From Candidatus Atribacteria bacterium (GTDB taxonomy: Bacteria; Atribacterota; Atribacteria; Atribacterales; Caldatribacteriaceae): a stretch of 8,123 nt of DNA. Under the pieces are notes generated by a model. The model did not search any database. It was given only the letters and a program-made list of their open reading frames with translations, and was not told the origin of the DNA. The first letter of the stretch is position 1. The number at the start of each line of letters is the position of its first letter. Position numbers and translations under genes: made by a program. This document shows, one piece after another, positions 1-6,381 of the stretch. Where the stretch lies: positions 1 to 8,123 of the forward strand of contig JARRCQ010000063.1 of assembly GCA_029982105.1 (NCBI GenBank), read 5' to 3'.

Positions 1-488
1 AAGTTATAATTTTAACCAATGCAGTAGGAAGTCTCTCTTTTTCTCTCTCTCCGGGAAGCATAGTTCTCATTTCCGATCAAATAGATCTCACTTTTTGCCC
101 CGACCCAGTTTTTTTCTCTCCTCCTTTATTTGACGAAGAAATTCAAGAAATTTTTAAAAAAGTAGGAAGAGATGAAAACCTTATCCTCCATCGGGGAGTA
201 TATGTTGGAGTTTTAGGTCCTTCTTTTGAAACCCCAGCTGAAGTTCGATTCCTATCCCGTTTTGGTGATGTAGTAGGTATGTCTACGGTTAAGGAAACAA
301 AATTAGCCTCTTTTCTGGGGCTTAGAGTAGGAGGGCTTTCTTTGGTGACTAATTGGGGAGCGGGTATGAGTAATTCCCTTCTTCACCATCAGGAAGTTTT
401 AGAGATTGCTTCTTCTCTTCGGCCTCTTCTTCAGAAATTATTATCTTCTTTTATGAAGGAATGGATTAAAAATGCAAATCGTAGTTAG
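1..488 (+). CDS. punA: Purine nucleoside phosphorylase, C-terminal part (5' end outside window)
   Basis: This is the last 161 residues of a trimeric-type (class I) purine nucleoside phosphorylase, which cleaves purine nucleosides with phosphate to free base plus (deoxy)ribose-1-phosphate in cytoplasmic purine salvage. The open frame starts with the codon at base 3 and no start codon is expected here; about 100-120 N-terminal residues should lie upstream. Family landmarks appear in order: ILTNAVGSL (purine-site loop), GPSFETPAEVR (the Phe-Glu pair that contacts the base), VGMSTV (ribose-contacting Met) and VTNWGAG followed by HHQEVLE (conserved His). The Asn of VTNWGAG, at bases 351-353, is the residue type that goes with 6-oxopurine (inosine/guanosine) preference; methylthioadenosine phosphorylases have Asp there. 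Substrate preference is inferred from this residue only. The 3' end overlaps the next gene by 17 bases, which suggests translational coupling. Confidence 0.9.
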   Translation, partial: VIILTNAVGSLSFSLSPGSIVLISDQIDLTFCPDPVFFSPPLFDEEIQEIFKKVGRDENLILHRGVYVGVLGPSFETPAEVRFLSRFGDVVGMSTVKETKLASFLGLRVGGLSLVTNWGAGMSNSLLHHQEVLEIASSLRPLLQKLLSSFMKEWIKNANRS

Positions 489-3063
489 TCACGAAGGAAC
501 AGATTTTGATGGTTTGGCTTCTATGTTTGCGGTAATCAAGCTTTTCCCTTCAACTCAAATGGTAGTTTGGGGAACAGTTAATCGTAATGTTCGCCATTTC
601 CTTTCTCTTTACGGTAATTTTTTCCCGGTTCTCAAAGAAAAAGAAGTAGATTGGGAAAAAGTGGATAAGATATATGTAGTTGATACCACTTATTGGGAAC
701 GATTGAGTAAAGCTGGAGAGTTGATTAAAAATGGTAAAGTAGAAGTAGTTATTTTTGACCATCATCCTGAAGGAGAAAAAAGCGAGGGAGATATTACAGT
801 TAAAAATTATGGAGCCTGTACTACTATATTAGTAGAAAAAATAAGGGAAGAGAAGATAGCTATTTCTCCGCTTGAAGCTACTCTTTTAGCCTTAGGTATT
901 TATGAAGATACCGGCTCTTTTACCTTTCCTACTACTCAACCTGAGGATTTATCTGCTGCTTCTTTTCTTCTCCAACAAGGTGCTAAAGTAAATTTTGTAA
1001 ATCGTTTTACAGGAATTCAGCTGACCGAAGAACAGAGAGAAACCCTTAAAAAAATGATTAATCTTCTCCATGTAGAAGAGATAGAAGGCATTCCAGTTCA
1101 CTTTTGTCGCATGAAATTAACCCAATACGTAGAAGGTATATCCTTATTAGTGCATAAATTAATGGATTTAGAAGAAATTGAATTACTTTTTGTTTTGATA
1201 GAAACAGAGAATAAAGTCTATATCATTGCTCGTAGTCGTTTAGAGGAAGTAGATTTAGCAAAAATTTTAGGAAAAATAGGAGGCGGAGGACATCGCAGTG
1301 CTGCATCTCTCACCGTTAAAGGGAAAAGGATAGAAGAAGTAGAGGAGATGATTCGAGAGACTTTAACCTCCTCTCTTTCTTTTACTCGAGCTAAAGAGGT
1401 TATGTCCTATCCGGTAAAAGTAGTTTCTCCTTCTACTACCATTGGCGAAGCTCTCCTTATCCTTATGCGCTTTGGATTTTCTGGATTGCCCATAGTAGAT
1501 GAAGAAGGAAAATTGGTGGGTATGATCGCTCGACGAGATGTAGAAAAAGCTTATCGTCATGGACTGCAGAACGCTCCAGTAAAAAGTTTTATGTCTTCTC
1601 AACTTGTTGCTGTAAGTCCGGAAGATTCTATATTTAAAGTTCGAAATCTAATGGTGGAAAAAGATATTGGAAGAATACCGGTAGTAAAGGGAGATACTCT
1701 GTTGGGGATTATAACCCGTAGCGACCTTTTGCGGGTTTTGCATCATCGAGAAAATTCCGTAGTGCAAGAGCTGACTCGCCTTAACTTAGCAGAAAAATTA
1801 TATCTTCATTTTTCTCCTCCTGACTTGCAACTTTTACACTTTATTGGTGATGAAGCTAAAAGATTGGGAGCAAAAGCATATTTAGTAGGGGGAATAGTTA
1901 GAGACATAATTTTAGAGTTTCCTGGGTATGACTTGGATATAGTGGTGGAGGGAGATGCTATAGAATTAGCTAAGATTATAGTTCAGAAGTTAGAAGGTAA
2001 AGTGGTTCCTTATCCGCCTTTTGGCACAGCTATCTTGTTTTTAAAAGATGGAAGAAGGATAGACTTTGCTTCTGCTCGTTCTGAATATTATGATTATCCT
2101 GGAGCCCCTCCTCATGTAGAGTACAGTAACTTGCGTCGAGACTTATTTCGTCGCGATTTTACCATTAATGCTATGGCTATTAGTATTGGAACAGATGATT
2201 GGGGAGATTTATTTGATTTTTTTGGAGGGCTAAGAGACTTAGAAAATAAAATTTTACGAGTCCTTCACCCTCTCAGTTTTGTGGAAGACCCTGCTCGAGC
2301 TATACGGGCTGTTAGGTTTGAAAAAAAGTATAATTTGGCGATTGAACCTTTTACTTTGAGTTTACTCAAACAAACGGTAAGAGAAGAATTGCTGAATAAA
2401 ATTAAACCAGATCGGTTGAAAGAAGAAATTAACCTCATTTTGCGTTTGCCTAATTTCTATCTCTATTTGGAGCGGTTGTATCAATTGGATATGTTTCCCT
2501 ATATTTTTCCAGGAAGTACTTGGAGAAGAGAATTTGAAGATATTTATCCTGAATTGATAAAGCTTTTAGATCAATTTCCCTTTCTCTCCTTAGATTATTT
2601 CTTGGTCAAGCTTTCTCCTTTGTGGGGGGATATGGAGCCCATCTATATTGAAGAACTAAAAAACCGATTAGCTCTTTCCAAAACGGTTGTCCATAAAATT
2701 GTTACTTATTTAAATAAAAAAGAAGAATTAGAAAAAAAATTACCCGATGAAACACTACCCAATTCTCAAGTTTATCTTCTTTTACATCCTTTGTCGGATG
2801 AATTTTTACTTCTTCTTGAGGCGAAATGGGGAGAGAATTCCCTTCCGGCAAGAAGAATAAGAGAGTATTTGGAGGAGTGGAGAAATATTACCCCTTCTCT
2901 TACTGGGGAAGACTTAAAGAAAAAGGGGATTCCTGCTGGACCAATCTATGTTAAAATTCTGGAAGAATTGAAGTTGGCAAAGATTGATGGCTGGGTTAAA
3001 AGTAGAGAAGATGAAGAAAAATTGGTAGAAAAGATGTGGAGGAATGAGAGCAATGAAAGATAA
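472..3063 (+). CDS. DHH phosphoesterase - CBS pair - class II tRNA nucleotidyltransferase fusion (probable A-adding enzyme)
   Basis: This 863-residue protein has three modules. Residues 1-300 are a DHH/DHHA1 phosphoesterase with all metal-site motifs: H7-x3-D11-x-D13, D71, D96-H97-H98, D146 and the GGGGH loop (270-274). Residues about 305-425 are two CBS repeats, which in other proteins usually bind adenosyl nucleotides. Residues about 440-863 are a class II tRNA nucleotidyltransferase: LVGGIVRD (471-478), DLD catalytic acidic motif (487-489), the SEYYDYPGAPPHVE stretch before RRDFTINAMA (560-569), EDPAR (605-609, nucleotide-selecting EDxxR), and a C-terminal LTGEDL...GIPAGP motif near 810-825. 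Family knowledge: Aquifex aeolicus has a long A-adding enzyme of this build that works with a separate CC-adding enzyme. A-only activity is therefore inferred; full CCA or poly(A) addition is possible. The start is supported by DHH motif I lying right after Met1 and by AAGGA at 456-460. It overlaps both neighbours. Confidence 0.9.
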   Translation: MQIVVSHEGTDFDGLASMFAVIKLFPSTQMVVWGTVNRNVRHFLSLYGNFFPVLKEKEVDWEKVDKIYVVDTTYWERLSKAGELIKNGKVEVVIFDHHPEGEKSEGDITVKNYGACTTILVEKIREEKIAISPLEATLLALGIYEDTGSFTFPTTQPEDLSAASFLLQQGAKVNFVNRFTGIQLTEEQRETLKKMINLLHVEEIEGIPVHFCRMKLTQYVEGISLLVHKLMDLEEIELLFVLIETENKVYIIARSRLEEVDLAKILGKIGGGGHRSAASLTVKGKRIEEVEEMIRETLTSSLSFTRAKEVMSYPVKVVSPSTTIGEALLILMRFGFSGLPIVDEEGKLVGMIARRDVEKAYRHGLQNAPVKSFMSSQLVAVSPEDSIFKVRNLMVEKDIGRIPVVKGDTLLGIITRSDLLRVLHHRENSVVQELTRLNLAEKLYLHFSPPDLQLLHFIGDEAKRLGAKAYLVGGIVRDIILEFPGYDLDIVVEGDAIELAKIIVQKLEGKVVPYPPFGTAILFLKDGRRIDFASARSEYYDYPGAPPHVEYSNLRRDLFRRDFTINAMAISIGTDDWGDLFDFFGGLRDLENKILRVLHPLSFVEDPARAIRAVRFEKKYNLAIEPFTLSLLKQTVREELLNKIKPDRLKEEINLILRLPNFYLYLERLYQLDMFPYIFPGSTWRREFEDIYPELIKLLDQFPFLSLDYFLVKLSPLWGDMEPIYIEELKNRLALSKTVVHKIVTYLNKKEELEKKLPDETLPNSQVYLLLHPLSDEFLLLLEAKWGENSLPARRIREYLEEWRNITPSLTGEDLKKKGIPAGPIYVKILEELKLAKIDGWVKSREDEEKLVEKMWRNESNER
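3038..3042 (+). promoter_or_regulatory. Ribosome binding site that decides the trpS start
   Basis: GGAGG lies inside the end of the upstream gene. It is only 1 base from the ATG at 3044 but 10 bases from the ATG at 3053. Spacing of 1 base is too short to position a ribosome, so 3053 is the favoured start of trpS. Confidence 0.65.
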
Positions 3064-4048
3064 GCAGATAATTTTTAGTGGAATGAGACCTACGGGTAGA
3101 ATGCATATTGGTCACTATTTTGGAGCATTAAAAAATTGGGTGGAACTTCAGGAAAATTATAAATGCATTTTTGGGATTACCGATTGGCACGCTTTAACCA
3201 CTTCTTTTGAAGATACCGCTTCATTGGAAAACAATATTATAGAAATGGCTGCTGATTGGTTAGCTGTAGGCATAAATCCGGAAAAAAGTATTTTGATTCT
3301 TCAATCCTGGGTTCCAGAACATGCTGAGCTTCATTTACTTTTTTCTATGATTACTCCGGTAGGATGGTTGGAACGAAACCCAGTGCTTAAAGAACAGCTT
3401 CAAGATATGGGCCTTAAAGAGGCAGTGGGGTATGGACACTTAGGTTATCCAGTACTTATGGCTTCTGACATTCTTATTTATAAAGCAGTTAAAGTGCCAG
3501 TGGGAGAGGACCAGGTGCCTCATATAGAAATTACTCGAGAAATTGCCCGCCGTTTTAACTATTTATATGGAGAAGTTTTCCCTGAACCCCAAGCTTTGCT
3601 TACCGAAGCTCCTCGTATTTTAGGTATAGACGGGAAAAAGATGAGTAAAAGCTTAAATAATTATATTGGTCTCTCTGAATCCCCAGAAGAAGTTCGAAAA
3701 AAGATTCGCTCTATGTTCACCGATCCAGAAAAAATTCGCTTATCTGATGCTGGGCATCCGGAGCGATGTAATGTATTTTCTCTTCATCGCCTTCTTGTTA
3801 ACCCTCGACTTGGGGAAATAGAAAAAGAGTGTCGGGAAGGGAAATGGGGGTGCGTGAGTTGTAAAGAAGAGTTGAGTGAATTAATGGTTAAATTTTTAGA
3901 AAAAGTGGTGCCTCACCGGGAAAAATATCAGCGAGAAAAGCATTTAGTTAAAGAGATTCTCTGGGAAGGAAGCAAAAAAGCCCGCCAGATAGCTCAAGCT
4001 ACCTTAGAAGAAGCCAAAGAGGCTATGAAATTGAGCTATGATTTCTAA
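3053..4048 (+). CDS. trpS: Tryptophanyl-tRNA synthetase, [4Fe-4S]-cluster type
   Basis: This cytoplasmic class Ic synthetase activates tryptophan with ATP and loads it on tRNA(Trp). Numbered from the alternative ATG at 3044 (334 residues; 331 from 3053), it shows PTGRM-HIGH (HIGH 21-24), TDWHA (46-50), GYPVLMASDILIYKA (134-148), the GEDQVPHIE active-site segment (154-162) and KMSKS (199-203). Four cysteines, C242, C263, C270 and C273, give C-x20-C-x6-C-x2-C. This is close to the C-x22-C-x6-C-x2-C ligand set of the Thermotoga maritima enzyme, which binds a [4Fe-4S] cluster in the anticodon-recognition region. Cluster binding here is inferred from that match. The 3053 start is preferred because GGAGG sits 10 bases upstream of it and because synthetases of this type begin only a few residues before the (I/F)-x-SG-x-RPTG strand. 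It overlaps the upstream gene by 11 bases and scpA by 11. Confidence 0.96.
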   Translation: MKDKQIIFSGMRPTGRMHIGHYFGALKNWVELQENYKCIFGITDWHALTTSFEDTASLENNIIEMAADWLAVGINPEKSILILQSWVPEHAELHLLFSMITPVGWLERNPVLKEQLQDMGLKEAVGYGHLGYPVLMASDILIYKAVKVPVGEDQVPHIEITREIARRFNYLYGEVFPEPQALLTEAPRILGIDGKKMSKSLNNYIGLSESPEEVRKKIRSMFTDPEKIRLSDAGHPERCNVFSLHRLLVNPRLGEIEKECREGKWGCVSCKEELSELMVKFLEKVVPHREKYQREKHLVKEILWEGSKKARQIAQATLEEAKEAMKLSYDF

Positions 4049-4643
4049 TCCTGAATCTCAGTGGAGAAAACTTATTCAAGAGACTCCCTTTCCTCAGTGT
4101 ATGGGAGTATGGGAAGAAATCCTGGCTTTTTTAGAAGTTCAGTTAGATGAAGCATTAGGAAAAGAGGAGGAGGAAAAAGAAAAAACTCCCTTATCATTAG
4201 AAAAAGAAGATTGGCCTGCTCTTTTTACTCAGCTTCTTTTTAACTTGGAAGAACAGGAAGAAAATACATTAAAAGCTCCAGAAAAGCGATGGGAAACTAT
4301 CCACCAAAGAGAGGTAAAAGAATTAGAAAAGTTAACTTTATCCGAACTTTTATCTCTTTATGAACTTTATTTAGCTCCTGATGCTCCTTCTGATATATCA
4401 TTGGATTCTCAGTTTCAAAAATTATTAGAAGAAAGAAAAACCACTATTAAAGCAATGATAAAAGAAAAAGAGCTATGGGAAATGGACGAATTTTTTCTAG
4501 ATTGTTCAGATCGAAAAACCACTATTGCTACTTTTTTGATTCTCCTGGATTTGGTATTCAGAAAAGAATTACAGATGAAAAAGGAAGAAAATGGCCGAAT
4601 ATATTTTGGAAAAATTTATTCTCCAGGTGAAAAACCTGATTGA
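4038..4643 (+). CDS. scpA: Divergent, short ScpA (condensin kleisin subunit)
   Basis: This is a probable kleisin subunit of the SMC-ScpAB condensin, which compacts and segregates the chromosome. The C-terminal third supports the call: residues about 132-190 look like the ScpA winged helix, with DEFF (150-153), then DRKTTIATFLILLDLV (158-173, compare the family pattern SR-x3-V-x-TFLALLELV) and a final GRIYFGKI strand. The middle (about 42-110) is charged and helical like the ScpA linker. The N-terminus is odd: the family hallmark FEGPLDLLL and the roughly 60 residues around it, which bind the SMC neck, are not visible, and the protein has 201 residues against about 230-270. The usual scpA-scpB order supports the name. 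No good Shine-Dalgarno precedes the ATG, which lies 11 bases inside trpS, so coupled re-initiation is likely. The start could also be the in-frame ATG at 4101. Confidence 0.72.
   Translation: MISNPESQWRKLIQETPFPQCMGVWEEILAFLEVQLDEALGKEEEEKEKTPLSLEKEDWPALFTQLLFNLEEQEENTLKAPEKRWETIHQREVKELEKLTLSELLSLYELYLAPDAPSDISLDSQFQKLLEERKTTIKAMIKEKELWEMDEFFLDCSDRKTTIATFLILLDLVFRKELQMKKEENGRIYFGKIYSPGEKPD
4435..4526 (+). repeat. Pair of identical 14-base in-frame repeats in scpA
   Basis: GAAAAACCACTATT occurs at 4435-4448 and again at 4513-4526, 78 bases (26 codons) apart and in the same frame. Both copies encode RKTTI, at residues 133-137 and 159-163. The repeat is short and may be chance or a trace of an internal duplication. 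Confidence 0.5.
4581..4585 (+). promoter_or_regulatory. Ribosome binding site for scpB inside scpA
   Basis: AAGGA lies 5 bases before the ATG at 4591. It supports the early scpB start and hence the 53-base overlap with scpA, over the in-frame GTG at 4627, which has only a weak purine stretch upstream. Confidence 0.6.
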
Positions 4644-5154
4644 AGCTTTGCTTTTCTCTTCTCCTCATCCGATATCTTATTCAGAAATGGTTAAAATAAC
4701 TGAGGCAGATAAAGAAATTGTAATTCAAGCTTTACAAGAGCTTCAAAATGACTATGTAGAAAGAGAGGGGGCTCTCGTTATTCGGGAAATAAGTGGGAAA
4801 TGGCAAATGGTAGTTAAACCAGAGTATGGTCAGGAGTTAAAAACCAAAATGAAAATGAACAGTGCCAAAACTATTTCTCGGAAAGCTTTGGAAACTTTAG
4901 CCATTATTTCCCTTTATCAACCTCTTACTAAAACTCAAATTGATTTAAAGAGGGGAGTGGACTCGTCGCAGACCATTCGTACCCTCTTAGAGAAAGGGCT
5001 AATAACTGTAGCAGGACAAGGCGACACTCCGGGTAAGCCTCTGTTGTATAAAACTACTGATAAATTTTTGGAAGTATTTGGAATAAAAAATGAAGAAGAA
5101 TGGGAGAAATTAAAGAATTGGTTTCAAGAAAAGAAAAATGGAGAGATTAAATAA
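4591..5154 (+). CDS. scpB: Segregation and condensation protein ScpB
   Basis: ScpB is the winged-helix dimer that clamps the ScpA linker in the SMC-ScpAB condensin. The 187-residue length is normal for the family. The N-terminal winged helix starts at NLIEALLFSSPHPIS (residues 15-29). The second, more conserved one includes ISRKALETLAIISLYQPLTKTQI (95-117), RGVDSSQTIRTLLEKGLI (121-138), then the signature PGKPLLYKTT (147-156) and FLEVFGI (159-165). The start at 4591 adds about 12 residues before the conserved core; it has a good AAGGA site, while GTG 4627 would start right at the core. With the ATG start, 53 bases are shared with scpA in a different frame, so expression of the two partners is probably coupled. 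The last 17 bases overlap rluB. Confidence 0.93.
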   Translation: MAEYILEKFILQVKNLIEALLFSSPHPISYSEMVKITEADKEIVIQALQELQNDYVEREGALVIREISGKWQMVVKPEYGQELKTKMKMNSAKTISRKALETLAIISLYQPLTKTQIDLKRGVDSSQTIRTLLEKGLITVAGQGDTPGKPLLYKTTDKFLEVFGIKNEEEWEKLKNWFQEKKNGEIK

Positions 5155-5869
5155 GTTTTTAGCTCATGCGGGAATAGCTTCCCGCAGAAAGTGCGATCTT
5201 TTAATCAAAGAAGGCAAGGTTACTGTAAATGGTCAACTGATTACTAATCCAGGAGAGAAAATAAGAGGGGAAGAAATTATAGAAGTCGAAGGTAGAATAG
5301 TAGAAAAAAGGGGAGAGTTGGTCTATATACAACTATATAAACCACGAGACTACCTTACTACTCTTTCTGACCCTCGAGGACGACAAACAGTCGTTGAACT
5401 TCTCTCTGGAGTGACTACTCGAGTTTTCCCAGTAGGAAGATTGGATAGCGAAAGTGAAGGACTGTTGCTCTTCACCAATGATGGTGCTTTAAGTTATTTT
5501 CTTACTCATCCCCGCTTTGAGGTGGAGAAAAAATACTTGGTGTATGTGGAGGGTAAACTAAAAGAAACTGAGTTATCCCTTTTGAAAAAGGGAGTGGTAG
5601 TTAAAAATATTTTCTATCATATTAGGCAAGGAGAAATAAAAGAAGTTTCCTCTAACTGTAGTATAGTAGAAGTTACTCTTGCAGAAGGTAAAAAACATGA
5701 GATCCGGATAATGTTTGATTATTTAGGACATCCCGTGTTAAGATTGATAAGAATTAGTATGGGACCCCTTTCATTGGACAAAAATCTCCTGCCTGGAAAG
5801 TGGCGTTATCTGTCTGATAAAGAAATCCAACTTTTACGAAAATATAAGGAGGAAAAACTTGGTAGATGA
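5138..5869 (+). CDS. rluB: 23S rRNA pseudouridine synthase, RluB/RsuA family
   Basis: This enzyme isomerises a uridine in rRNA to pseudouridine; by family and context the likely target is the RluB position (U2605, E. coli numbering) in the 23S peptidyl-transferase region, which is inference. It has 243 residues. An S4 RNA-binding domain comes first (1-60: RLNKFLAHAGIASRRKCD, then EGKVTVNG). The catalytic domain follows, with KPRDYLTT (68-75), the catalytic loop GRLDSESEGLLLFTNDG (100-116, D103 the nucleophile), EKKYLVYVEG (130-139), EGKKHEIRIMF (183-193) and LGHPVLRLIRISMGPL (196-211). No clear Shine-Dalgarno precedes the ATG, which sits inside the end of scpB (17-base overlap), so translation probably depends on scpB. 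In B. subtilis several genes, including spmA and spmB, separate scpB from rluB; here the two genes overlap. RsuA or RluE/F specificity cannot be fully excluded. Confidence 0.92.
   Translation: MERLNKFLAHAGIASRRKCDLLIKEGKVTVNGQLITNPGEKIRGEEIIEVEGRIVEKRGELVYIQLYKPRDYLTTLSDPRGRQTVVELLSGVTTRVFPVGRLDSESEGLLLFTNDGALSYFLTHPRFEVEKKYLVYVEGKLKETELSLLKKGVVVKNIFYHIRQGEIKEVSSNCSIVEVTLAEGKKHEIRIMFDYLGHPVLRLIRISMGPLSLDKNLLPGKWRYLSDKEIQLLRKYKEEKLGR
5167..5186 (+). other. Perfect 8-bp hairpin early in rluB
   Basis: TGCGGGAA (5167-5174), loop TAGC, TTCCCGCA (5179-5186) form a perfect GC-rich inverted repeat in AT-rich surroundings, 29 bases after the first base of rluB. No T-run follows, so it is not a standard terminator. 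It encodes the conserved S4 motif HAGIASR, so protein constraint may explain part of it; an effect on rluB translation is speculative. Confidence 0.55.
5846..5852 (+). promoter_or_regulatory. Strong ribosome binding site for the TTG start of cobO
   Basis: AAGGAGG is a full match to the anti-Shine-Dalgarno core and ends 6 bases before the TTG at 5859. It is the best ribosome binding site in the window and fixes the unusual start codon. Confidence 0.85.
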
Positions 5870-6380
5870 GTTAGGATTAATTCAGGTATATTTTGGAGAA
5901 GGAAAAGGTAAAACTACTGCTGCTTTAGGAACTTTATTGCGAGCAGTAGGTCAGGGGATGAAAGTCCTTCTTATTCAGTTCTTTAAGAATAGATTTACTG
6001 GAGAATTAGCATCTTTACAACTCTTACCAGGTGTGGATGCCTACCAATTTGGTAGTGGTGAATTCATATCTGGAGAAGTTTCTCCTGAGGACCAGAGGGA
6101 ATTTACTCTGGGTTGGCATATGGCACAAGAAGCTTTAAAAAAAGGGGAATACGATATAATAATTTTGGATGAGTTGCCTTATGCTTTTTTCTACCATCTT
6201 CTAACTTGGGAAGAGATGGAGAAGGCTTTAAAGCAAAAGGATTCTAAGGTGGAAGTGATTATAACTGGAAGAAAAGTTCCTGAGGAATTAATTGCTATAG
6301 CTGATTTAGTTTCAGAAGTGAAATTAGTTAAACATCCTTTTAGTAGAGGAATACCTGCTCGGAGAGGATTGGAATATTAA
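5859..6380 (+). CDS. cobO: Corrinoid (cob(I)yrinic acid a,c-diamide / cobalamin) adenosyltransferase, CobA/CobO/BtuR family
   Basis: This enzyme transfers the 5'-deoxyadenosyl group of ATP to the reduced cobalt of a corrinoid, making coenzyme B12 or its precursor in the cytoplasm. The 173-residue P-loop protein shows GEGKGKTT (13-20), DIIILDE (99-105, Walker B), TGRKVPEELIAIADLVSEVK (136-155) and KHPFSRGIPARRGLEY (158-173), the usual C-terminal signature. Only 12 residues precede the P-loop, so the N-terminal helix of the enterobacterial enzyme is missing. The region matching the Phe-x-Trp motif of Salmonella CobA, around GEFISGEV (67-74), keeps a Phe but has no Trp. The start is TTG, chosen because AAGGAGG lies 6 bases before it and no ATG or GTG follows before the P-loop. 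It overlaps rluB by 11 bases. Its place among core genes suggests constitutive co-expression; no B12 riboswitch is visible. Confidence 0.93.
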   Translation: MVDELGLIQVYFGEGKGKTTAALGTLLRAVGQGMKVLLIQFFKNRFTGELASLQLLPGVDAYQFGSGEFISGEVSPEDQREFTLGWHMAQEALKKGEYDIIILDELPYAFFYHLLTWEEMEKALKQKDSKVEVIITGRKVPEELIAIADLVSEVKLVKHPFSRGIPARRGLEY

Positions 6381-6381
6381 A

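Noticed and set aside
5..10. TATAAT, and another at 2329-2334, resembling a -10 promoter box
   Set aside because: Both lie inside well-conserved coding sequence. The second has no TTGACA-like box at the right distance, and the first is too near the window edge to judge. Such hexamers are common in AT-rich DNA.
279..488. A separate 69-residue gene starting at ATG 279
   Set aside because: The frame is open from base 3 and reads as a continuous purine nucleoside phosphorylase. The ATG is the conserved Met of VGMSTV, not a start.
550..765. Reverse-strand open frames here and at 1363-1602, 6324-6530, 6869-7153 and 7517-7765
   Set aside because: Their products are low-complexity (rich in Ser, Phe, Ile) and resemble no family I know, and each lies fully opposite a gene with clear conserved motifs. 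They are shadows.
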